From Ceratothoa steindachneri (taxonomy: Eukaryota > Arthropoda > Malacostraca > Isopoda > Cymothoidae), in NCBI GenBank assembly GCA_963969495.1, contig OZ018323.1:66406460-66470459 (forward strand): DNA of 64,000 nt, in the 5' to 3' direction. The notes under the pieces were generated by a model. It was not told the origin of the DNA and did not search any database. It saw only the letters and a program-made list of their open reading frames with translations. Made by a program: the position numbers and the translations under genes. Below, in pieces: positions 55,990 through 64,000 of this stretch (position 1 is its first letter; the number at the start of each line of letters is the position of its first letter).

Positions 55990-58749
55990 AGTCCTACAGT
56001 CGGGGACTCCCTGAAAGTTCTTCTGTTCAATGCGAGGTCAATCAGGAACAAGTTTTCTGAGCTCCGTGGCCTCGTAGCGACGGAAGAACCCGAAATGGTA
56101 GTCATAACAGAATCGTGGATAAAAACCTCAAACCGAGACTTTGAAGGCAAATTCACGGTTCCTGGCTACCAACTCTTCCACAAAGATAGGCCAGACAGAG
56201 AGGGTGGTGGTGTAATGTTGTATGTCAAGGATACAATCAAATCTACGAAATCCAACATTATATCCGATCACGAGCTCCTAGGCGTTGACCTAGAGATAGG
56301 TCCTGTCAGATACAGAACCCTGGTGCTTTACAGACCCCCTTACCAACCCGTTGGGAAGGACAGGGAACTGTACCAGCTGCTGGGTGAGCTTGTTCAAGGC
56401 AGAGTGTGCATCGTTATGGGCGACTTCAACAGACAAGTTGACTGGGAAACCAGAGCAGCCTGTGGCGAGAGCGCGCTACTCCTGGAGTTCGCGAACAACG
56501 AGTTCCTGACTCAATGGGTCAGAGAACCGACGAGAGGAGATAATATCCTCGTCTTGGTCTTCACCTCTGAGGATGTCTCGGTAGGTGAAGAGCTCGGTGG
56601 CAGTGATCACCAGCTAGTTAAATTTAGCGTCAAGATCCCGAAGGTAAGGTCTGTTGCCAGTCAATCAAGGAAACTTGACTCGAGAAGAGCAGACTTTGCA
56701 AGCCTTCGTGCTGGGTTGACTGATGTAATGCTAGCGGTATGTGAAGAGGTTGAGGATTCGTGGAACAATTTCAAAAATAATTTCATGAGTCTTCAATCAA
56801 GTTGCATCCCTCTGAAATGCCTCCGTCGGTCTTCTGTTCAACCAAAGTGGTTTAATCGAGAAATCGGCCAACTGCTTAGGGAGAAGAGAAATGCGTACCG
56901 ACGATCGAAGATCTCGGGTGCCTTTAACGAGTACCGGAGGCTAGCCAAAAGAGTGAAGTCCAGCATAAGGGCGGCTAAGCGTACTGAGGAACTCTGAGTG
57001 GCGAGACTCTGCAAGGAGAATCCCAAGGAGTTCTTCGGCTATGTAAATAGCCGTAAACTAATCCATCGTAGGATTGGGCCCTTAGTGGACGAGGAGGGTG
57101 CATTAACTCACTCAGATGCAGAAAATTCTAACCTCCTCAATGACTACTTCTCTTCACTGTTTACTAAAGAGTGTGGTCCCATCCCCCAGCCCACGGATTC
57201 CTACTCGGGGGAAAAGCTGGAGGCAATGGACTTCACCGAAGGAGAAATAAAGAAAAAGATCGCTGACCTAAAGACGAATAAGTCCCCTGGACCGGACGGG
57301 TTTCTATCCAAGGTGTTGAAGGAAGTGTGCGATGAAGTATCATGACATCTGTGCGCTATCTTTAACATGTGAATCCGGACTGGATGCGTTCCTAGAGACT
57401 GGCGTGAGGCGGAGGTGACTCCGATCTTCAAGAAAGGAGACCCCAGCCATCCGTCAAACTACCGACCTATCAGTCTGACTTCGATAGTCGGTAAACTCAT
57501 TGAGAGCATGATGGTGGACAAAATAACGTCGTATTTAGAGTCAAATTTGCTACTGAAGAGTTCGTGGCATGGCTTCCGAAGGCAACGGTCATGCCTGACG
57601 AACCTTGTGGAATTCTTCCACTTCGTGTTCAGTGAGCACGATCGGGACAAGGCGGTGGATGTGGTGTACTTAGACTTTCAGAAAGACTTTGATAAGGTAC
57701 CACACCGTCGCCTTCTCCGGAAAGTGCGAGCGCTGGGCATAGACGAAAAAGTAGCCGGCTGGATCGAGAACTGGCTAAGTGGCAGACGGCAACGGGTGGT
57801 GGTGAATGGACAGGCTTCTGAGTGGGTGCCCGTTACTAGCGGGGTGCCTCAAGGTTCTGTCCTGGGATCACTACTATTCATCATCTACGTCAACGACATG
57901 GACGGTGACATGGTTGCCAAGATTTCCAAATTTGCCGACGATACCAATCTTGGTATGAACGTTGGAAAGGATTGAAATACTGCCCGCCTGCAGGAAGATC
58001 TTGGGAAGATTGGGGAGTGGTCGGACACATGGCAAATGCCTTTTAACGTGAACAAATGCAAAGTGATGCATATCGGCCACAGAAACCCACAATCTCAGTA
58101 TATCCTCAAGGGCACTGCTCTTGAATCGAGTGACACTGAGAAGGACTTGGGTGTAACTATCACTAGCGACCTCAAGTTCTCGAAACAGTGCATCGAGGCA
58201 GAGAAGAAAGCCCAAAGGATGTTAGGCTACATAAAGCGCCAGTTTGGATACCGTAACAAGGAGATAGTACTTTGTCTCTACAACTCCCTCGTTCGGCCGC
58301 ACCTGGAGTATGCCGTACAATTTTGGAGTCCTTCGTTTCGAAAGGACATCGCAAGGTTGGAACACGTACAAGCTAGGGCAACCAAACTGATTCCCTCTAT
58401 CCGACATAAAAGTTATGAGGATAGACTAAGGGAATTAGATCTGTTCTCGCTGGAAACCCGTAGACTGCGTGGTCAGCTCATCGAAGTTTTCAAAATACTT
58501 CGATGGTTCGACAATGTTGACTACCGGGATATTTTCACACTGAGTGAGAACAGAACGCGCAATCACGGCTTCAAACTTGAACTGAAGCGTTACAACCGCA
58601 ATCTGTGTGGAAATTTTTTCACTTACAGTATCTGCGGTAAGTGGAACGCACTTCCAGTGGAAGTTGTCAACAGTGAATCTGTTTACCAGTTCAAGCCAAG
58701 ACTAGACAAAGTCTTGAAAAGTGGCCGTTTAGGGACGCAAAACAATTGA
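55990..58749 (+). pseudogene. LINE ORF2: AP endonuclease and reverse transcriptase, TGA stops only
   Basis: One frame throughout, with no frameshift. Endonuclease: LLFNARSIRNKF, VITESWIKTS (Glu block), VIMGDFNRQVDW-type (Asp/Asn block) and LGGSDHQLVKF (SDH block). [59 protein letters not shown], thumb, and GKWNALPVEVV at the C-terminus. Stops at 56995-56997, 57343-57345, about 57369 and 57973-57975 are all TGA. The RT copies element RNA at nicked target DNA. The nucleotide similarity to 23.8-24.9 kb indicates recent spread. Confidence 0.9.
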
Positions 58750-58851
58750 GCAGCCATGTGCCCGCTCGATTGCTAGTCCAAAGGTACCGTCTTTGAATGG
58801 ACCGTAAGGTCTCCTAGGGTACCCTCTTTCCTTGTAACTCCTTGTAACCCC

Positions 58852-60053
58852 TGAACTGAAACTTGCACTGAAAAATGTATAAGATCAAAAAAATCTACGA
58901 GTTTTGGGAGTTTGAAAAGAGATATGATTTGTTCGCAGAGTATATAAAAACTTTTCTAGAAGAAAAAATAGAAGCTTCTGGCTTCCCACGAGGAGTAATT
59001 AGTGAGAATGAAAAAATAGAATACGTGAAGAGAGTGAATCATGTTGAGGGGATAAACATCCAAATAAACAACATTAAAAAGAATCCTGGAAAGCGTTTTA
59101 GAGCGAAGCTCCGCCTAAATAGGTAAGGATTTCTTCCTGCGATTATAATTTTTTTTTCTGTGTTGATATATTACTTTCAAGATGTGATTTAGAAATGTTA
59201 AGATATTGTACAGCTAATATAAAGTCAATAATTTCTAAACTTAAAGTCTATAATACTACTATAATAATAAATCAAAAATCATCCCATTGATCCTGATTAT
59301 ATTTATTTCTTTTACAGTCTCTGGGGAAAATTCGCTGAGAGGATTCACGGAATGCAAACGTTCATCTGCGGTTCGGACCATGATGTAATGGACCTAATCA
59401 AAAACGACGATTACAGTGTGAACTCGTTGGATGTAGTTGACAATGCATACATTGCGAAAGTGGAGAATGCTGAACATGTAGAAGTTGACTCCCACGTAAC
59501 GAATCTTCCAATTGCAGCATTCACAACCGCCTACGCTCGAATCAAGCAATATGACATCTTAGACTCATTGGGTGAAAGGTTGTTGTATTGTGACACAGAC
59601 AGTGCCATCTTCATTGCTAGGAAAGATGATATACGACCTCAACTCGGAGAATTCCGAGATGATATCACCAATGAGATCAAGGATGTGTACAGTGCTGATG
59701 CGTATGGAGATTCATTCTGCTCTACGGGTCCCAAATCCTATTTGGTAGGCATCCAAACGCCGAGTGGGGTGAAGTATGTACTTCGTGCTAAAGGATTAAC
59801 CATTAACACTCACACGAAGGATATAATAACCTACGATACTATGAAACGCATAGTTGGAGTCGATGATGATAGAGAGAATGATGATAGTCATATCCTTGTA
59901 CCATTTATGGATTTCAGAGCCGAGGAACACGGTAGAGTGAAAGAGGTGAGAGGAGAAAAGGTTTTGAGAAAGACGTTACGGAAAAGTGTTGAGCTCCCAG
60001 GGAGTTACCGAACAATACCTTTCGGTTCCAAAGGGATCTTACAAGATATTTAA
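58852..60053 (+). pseudogene. Polinton DNA polymerase B C-terminal part, two exons
   Basis: After the LINE the polymerase resumes; one frameshift lies near 58888, followed by YKIKKIYEFWEF and a frame to 59122. A GT-AG intron (59123-59317) splits motif B: exon end LRLN, next exon SLWGKFAERI. Exon 2 (59318-60053) contains motif C YCDTDSAIF (59586-59612) and a usual C-terminal region ending in FGSKGILQDI. Catalytic Asp residues of motifs A and C are kept. Exon 2 is fully open for 245 codons. Confidence 0.9.
59123..59317 (+). other. Spliceosomal-type intron in polymerase motif B
   Basis: 195 bp, A/T-rich. Donor AG|GTAAGG and acceptor TTTATTTCTTTTACAG|TC with a good pyrimidine tract. Removal joins AAT-AG with T-CTC-TGG, restoring the conserved Asn-Ser-Leu-Trp-Gly of motif B in frame; without removal a stop follows within two codons. 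Confidence 0.85.
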
Positions 60054-60199
60054 AAAAAAAAGTCCATTGAATACCTGCCAGCTATTATTAGCTCTTTCTT
60101 TATGTGCATATATATTTTTTTCAATTATTAATAATATTCTCTGATTTATATGAATAAAATAAAGATGAAATAATACGCGTTATGCTACCAATGTTTTAT

Positions 60200-60421
60200 T
60201 TAGTCTAAAAAATAACTCATCACATTCTCTTGACCTTGTGAGAAGGGGAATTCTTTCATCCTTGCCTCTTCAATCTTGGTTTTCATCATATCGGTGAGCT
60301 GATGGGAATACCATGAGATAAATCGAAATAACAAGTGTTTTGGGTCAAATATAGCGATGTTCACTACTTTCTCCCAATCATTCACAATGTTAGAATGCAA
60401 TATGCAGAAAAATCTATACAC
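60200..60421 (-). CDS. Hypothetical Polinton protein A
   Basis: A 73-residue minus-strand frame (IAIFDPKHLLFRFISWYSHQ) just downstream of, and convergent with, the polymerase. No family recognised. Its position inside the Polinton, between polymerase and terminal repeat, supports it as an accessory gene or fragment. Confidence 0.4.
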   Translation of the reverse strand: MYRFFCILHSNIVNDWEKVVNIAIFDPKHLLFRFISWYSHQLTDMMKTKIEEARMKEFPFSQGQENVMSYFLD

Positions 60422-60473
60422 CCATGTATTGTGACGATCGGATAGACCTCCTAAAAAAAAACAACTAATCCAT

Positions 60474-60720
60474 AAGTTCGTTTTTTAATTTTTCACCGAT
60501 GATTAAATCTTCTAAATCCATAAACTTGAGATTTTCAATCACTTCTTTTCCGTCATTATAGTTGAAATTCGATCAATTTGGTGTTCATGAATAAGTCGCC
60601 GAAGATGATCGAAGAAATCAACCGTAGATGAATAGTCTGGGTTAAATTTATAATCCGATCCACACACATCTTCAGTTGCAAAATATTTACTAAGTCTAGA
60701 TGGTACGGTGTGGATGGAGG
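60474..60720 (-). pseudogene. Hypothetical Polinton protein B fragment
   Basis: A minus-strand reading with SKYFATEDVCGSDYKFNP and DYSSTVDFFDHLRRLIHEHQ, then after a frameshift FMDLEDLIIGEKLKNELMD and a stop at about 60474. It looks like coding sequence from its composition and is followed on the same strand by the 60200-60421 frame. Function unknown. Confidence 0.4.
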
Positions 60721-60879
60721 ATCATCTTAGAACGTGTGACACACAAAGAGGTTTAACGACAAATGGTTTAAACAGATGGCAACTAGACGGACCAATCAAA
60801 GAATTGTAAAAGGTTAAATGGAAACTCCACGGTTATGTTAATACAAGAAAAATCCTGAAAATTCAAAACGCTTTCAAGT

Positions 60880-61019
60880 GTGTGTGTGTGTGTGTTGCGT
60901 GTGTACGTATCTGGATACGCTCATAGGAGGTCGAGTTGAATCCTTAGAAAAAATTATCGTTAAGGGATGTGGGTAAGGAGACTTGAGTGCGAGTCCATAC
61001 CTTAGAAAGCTCCAATGTT

Positions 61020-61056
<37 letters not shown>

Positions 61057-61406
61057 ACTATGAATCCTTCGACAAAAGGTCACTGACCAAAGTATTGGTG
61101 GGGTGGGGGACACCTGCATGTCACCAATGCTGGTAGTGACCAATGCTAGGGGGAGATGGTGGGGAAAATATGGGGTAAGGAGACTTGAGTGCGGGTCCAT
61201 GTGTGTGTGTACGTATCTGGTTAGAAAGCTCCAGTAGGTGAGTGCGCAGACTCTGAATCCTTCGAAAAAAGGTTACTGACCAAAGTATTGGGGGGAGGGG
61301 GGGGTAAGGATACTTGAGTGCGAGTCCAAGTGCCTGTGTACGTATCTGGATACGCTCATAGGAGGCCGAGTTTGTGTGCACTCGACCCTTCACCTACAAT
61401 ACTACT
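60880..61406. repeat. Polinton right terminal inverted repeat, internally amplified
   Basis: The counterpart of the left repeat but about twice as long: the block CTTGAGTGCGAGTCC with GTACGTATCTGGATACGC-type sequence recurs three times (about 60.90, 61.18 and 61.32 kb). It also holds (TG)n at 60880-60894 and (GT)n at 61022-61053. Confidence 0.85.
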
Positions 61407-61412
61407 CAGGTA

Positions 61413-61843
61413 TCGTATCAGGTCGTTGAGATCGGCTTGCGTACATGCATCAAACTCAGTTGAATCGGTAGTAACACTAGCCTCGGAAACATAGCCCACA
61501 GTAAAATCAAGAACAGGAAGATCGGGGCCATGTGAGACTGGTTTTCAAATTTGTCATGCAGAAGTAGCAGTCGGTGACGTGATCTTTACCTTCCATCCAC
61601 ACTATTGGGACACCAAATGACATACTCTTCATATTCTTATTACTCCAATTCAGTAAATTTTACACACGTTTTTACAGAAAATTTGGGGAGCAAATGGTTA
61701 ATTCTAGTTTCCCAGTTTCAATCCAAAGTAAGTATGATTGGCCTTTTTCACAAAGTCCGTGATTTTTGCTTGACGGTCCGGAAGAGCGACATGTCCCAGA
61801 TGTAACAAAACCTATTCGGATGATTTTTACACGTACGATCCAT
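61413..61843 (-). pseudogene. Dispersed Cys/His-rich gene, N-terminal third
   Basis: From ATG at 61843 it begins MDRTCKNHPNRFCYI, a Cys/His pattern typical of the family's N-terminal zinc-binding segment. Further on come VPIVWMEGKDHVTDCYFCMT and, at the Polinton junction, QADLNDLIRYL. Frameshifts and stops occur between the pieces. The last codons continue in frame and in sense into 47777 once the Polinton and one copy of its 6-bp duplication are disregarded. Confidence 0.7.
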
Positions 61844-62724
61844 TGTAATGCCAATCTAGAGCTGAAAAGATGAATAAAATAGGCTATGTATGGTTCCTCA
61901 TCACTAGATGTGACAAAACAGAAGTAATAAACGGTTGGATGATACCACTATTTTGGAAGATAGGTTCTAATATAAATCGCTCATATCTTAGAAACCAGAC
62001 CTGACCAAAGAAAACTAATTATATATTCTTAAATTCAGCCTGCAAAAATGATTCTAAATCAGTTGGAAAACCTATGCCTTTGAAAAAAGTTCTGAAACGC
62101 AGGCCAGTGTAATTAATCGGTGATCATTTTCCTCTCGCTGAGGAATAAGATGCAGGTATTATAAATAATAAAAAAAGAACATGGACGAAGTATCGGCAGA
62201 CTTTGGGTCTTTGGCCTAAATATGGTTGTGATTGCCGCGTGGCTCGACGAGGTAGGGAAACTCACACCGATCATTAAGTGCGAAGGCAAAATTGGGTCAG
62301 TAATCCTTTCCGATGGCTGGTTTATCGTCGTCTAAATACTATCGGGATTTAGCATGAAACGATAAACGTGGATCGAGCTCGAGGAGCACATACCCGAGCC
62401 CTTGAGGGTTCGTGGTTGGAGCTAAGATTGATATTTTTAAAAAAAGAAGAGGACTTGTGGTTCATTTATTAGTCATATCTTGACCATTTTCTGTTGGAAA
62501 GTTTACAAGAAAAAATAAAGATTTTTGTTTCGATTTTAAATTATATTGTCTACACTTTTTTTTAATTATTGTAAAACTTGGATGTTTGTTAAATAAATGT
62601 TTGGGTTCTTTTAATTTTTAATCGCATAATAGAAAATCAATGATAGATCGCATAGTATAATAAAACCAAGAAATTTTTTTTTTTTTTAACGTTTCCTTTT
62701 GTTCTTGTATTTGACCGACGCCTC
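61844..62724. other. 5' flank of the dispersed gene, then unassigned
   Basis: The minus-strand leader of the dispersed gene probably extends to about 62.1 kb. 62.1-62.72 kb has no recognised feature apart from a T run at 62676-62688. Confidence 0.4.
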
Positions 62725-62737
62725 ACCTGGGAGGCTC

Positions 62738-63368
62738 ATATTCGCAGCATTAGAGTCTGTTGTACCCGCACCATGGATATTCTCCGTTCCGTGACGTTCA
62801 GCGCTTGGGGTGCTGATCGGGCTACTGCCTTACTTTTTTACCGATCCTTTGTTCGTTCGAAGCTCGACTACGGATGCGAGTTTTATGCATCCGCAGCCGA
62901 GCGTTTATTGCGGAAGGTGGATTCGATTCACCACACCGGCCTTCGCCTTGCGACTGGTGCCTTCCGCCCTTTCCCCATTGAGAGCCTGTTGGTCGATGCT
63001 GGGGAGATGCCACTCGCTTTGCTCCGCGTGCAGTGCATCACTCGCCTGTACACGTGAGCCCGGCGCCTCCCTCAGTTGCCAACAGCTCTCACTGCATCCG
63101 CAGCTGATCTCGACGGTGCCTATGCCGCCGAGAGACGCCAGTCATACCCTAAGCCCTTTGGGTTTAGGGCCAGGAAACTCCTTCGAGAGCTAGATATAGC
63201 TCTCGGGCTGGTGGCACCCCTGGTTCTGTCCAGGACGCCACCCTGGAGGGTACCTCATTTGGCTATTTGTCGCCACGCCTCTGCTCCCAAAGCTTGTACG
63301 GCGCTGGGAGTATTGCGTTCGACCTTTTTGGAGCACACATCGTGTCACGCTGGAACCGTGCCAGTGTC
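62738..63368 (+). pseudogene. Second copy of the RNase H-type LINE, truncated both ends
   Basis: Matches 27998-28610 with a few percent difference and starts slightly earlier, in LTWEAHIRSI, the RT thumb segment. It reads LLFYRSFVRSKLDYGCEFYA and GLRLATGAFRPFPIESLLVD, with a stop at 63056. It stops before the RNase H domain, where a Penelope-like fragment begins. Lacks the small insertion that disturbs the frame in the 28.2-kb copy. Confidence 0.85.
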
Positions 63369-63384
63369 AAGAAAACTAACATAA

Positions 63385-63690
63385 ATTCCAATACTTCTAA
63401 CTGCGGCTGTATTACTTTACCATCCCTCCCCCCAAATTAAAAGGCTTAACTAAACTAGTAAAAAATACTAACACTACACTAGCATTTAGCTTTCCGAATG
63501 ACTTTAAAGGCATTGATCAAATGAAATCTATCAAAACATCTATCAGACTGGGATCAAGTCAAATTTTCATATCCCCCGAGTGACCATAGCAGACGCAGCA
63601 TTGAGAAGTCGGCTTTAATTGATTCCCGCCCCACCTCCAATCTATCCTCAGAAAGCCTTAATTTTAGTCCCTTTTAAGCAGCTTAATATC
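63385..63690 (+). pseudogene. Penelope-like element 3' fragment, second copy
   Basis: Reads LKGLTKLVKNTNTTLAFSFP and LGSSQIFISPE, matching the minus-strand copy at 44.95-45.4 kb. Nucleotide similarity continues through GGTGGGGCGGGAATCAA on the opposite strand (44990 and 63625). Only the region downstream of the RT is present. Confidence 0.65.
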
Positions 63691-63836
63691 CCCAGACAAT
63701 CGGGTCAAATGGTTGATCTAAACTCGAAATGATGTCCCCCCAAATTAAGAATATATGTTTTGTTTTTTCCTTCATTTTTTTTTTGACGTATATGATTTAG
63801 TATTTTGGACGCATTACTGTGGGTGGAGTTTATAGG

Positions 63837-63915
63837 GCGGTGTGTGTTGACTCGAATGACTTCTGATAGGCCCTCGCGCCTTTTTGCCATCCGTTGAATT
63901 AAGTTATGTTAATTG
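63837..63915 (+). repeat. LINE 3'-end fragment
   Basis: Contains GACTCGAATGACTTCTGATA and the TTAAGTTATG tail, the terminus also seen at 7.1-7.3 and 9.0 kb. The last ~85 bp of the window hold nothing recognised. Confidence 0.6.
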
Positions 63916-64000
63916 TATTATTTATTGTACAGCTAAAAGATAACTGGAAAAGACTAAACTAATACTTTACGTCGAATAAAAATTTGTTCTCTCACTGTTT

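Larger units (their letters stand above)
53681..58850 (+). mobile_element. SGNH-ORF1 LINE nested in Polinton polymerase B
   Basis: Near full-length: a (CT)n start, a long 5' leader (about 53.72-54.53 kb), ORF1, ORF2 and a 3' end with TTTCCTTGTAACTCCTTGTA. The polymerase frame stops at 53680 and resumes at about 58852 (ELKLALKN). No long target duplication is apparent, in keeping with CR1-group LINEs. A second, internally deleted copy lies at 22.4-25.0 kb. Confidence 0.9.
47784..61406. mobile_element. Polinton/Maverick, decayed, with nested LINE
   Basis: Inverted ends beginning AGTAGTATTGTAGGTGAAGG are identical for 72 bp, and 6-bp flanks are CAGGTC (47778-47783) and CAGGTA (61407-61412). Polintons have AG termini and 6-bp duplications. 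Contents in order: protease, major capsid, core-like protein, penton and integrase on minus, DNA polymerase B on plus, and small minus-strand frames. No FtsK/HerA-type ATPase is visible. It is a virus-like transposon that replicates by protein-primed synthesis and could once form particles. Without the 5.2-kb LINE it is about 8.4 kb, shorter than the 15-20 kb typical, so internal deletions are likely. Confidence 0.95.

Noticed and set aside
56995..57975. TGA recoding (selenocysteine or altered code) in LINE ORF2
   Set aside because: Other dead genes nearby have TAA and TAG stops as well, and the positions do not match conserved Cys; C-to-T or G-to-A decay is simpler.
47784..61406. An endogenous nimavirus, adenovirus or other free virus instead of a Polinton
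   Set aside because: The RVE integrase with chromodomain, AG-starting inverted repeats, 6-bp target duplication and precise insertion in a gene identify a Polinton/Maverick transposon.

Overview
This is eukaryotic nuclear DNA, almost certainly from an arthropod and most plausibly a crustacean. That host call is inference from the mobile-element mix and the long AT and other simple repeats. I see no rRNA, operon, CRISPR array or convincing conserved host gene. Nearly everything recognisable is a transposable element (TE), usually broken and often nested inside another.

Layout. 1-9.1 kb: non-LTR retrotransposon (LINE) pieces on both strands, including an open SGNH-esterase-type ORF1 running off the left edge, a foldback element split by an LTR, AT microsatellites and a well-preserved reverse transcriptase (RT). 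9.1-13.1 kb: a degenerate CTATACTATG-type minisatellite split by a solo LTR, then a ~128-bp tandem repeat. 13.1-19 kb: a Tc1 element with perfect terminal repeats and one nonsense codon, a piggyBac relic, and a LINE split by a second solo LTR. 19.8-27.2 kb: a gag-type LINE invaded by an SGNH-ORF1 LINE. 27.5-32.6 kb: a 35-bp tandem array, an RNase H LINE, and a hAT element with an exact 8-bp target duplication. 32.3-36.8 kb: a mariner split by a hAT MITE and by a solo LTR. 37.8-46 kb: LINE pieces, one split by a tRNA-headed SINE, and a Penelope-like element.

46.6-61.9 kb is the centrepiece. A reverse-strand, Cys/His-rich dispersed gene is split exactly by a 13.6-kb Polinton/Maverick virus-like transposon (terminal repeats beginning AG, 6-bp target duplication). 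The Polinton carries decayed protease, major capsid, core-like, penton and chromodomain-integrase genes on the minus strand and a protein-primed DNA polymerase B on the plus strand. The polymerase has a spliceosomal-type intron inside motif B and is split by a 5.2-kb SGNH-ORF1 LINE. The packaging ATPase and polymerase N-terminus are not visible. 62-64 kb holds second copies of the RNase H LINE and the Penelope-like element.

The elements do not work together. The value of the window is its stratigraphy: target duplications and interrupted reading frames give the relative order of many insertions. Most coordinates of decayed genes are approximate to tens of bases; termini with target duplications are exact.
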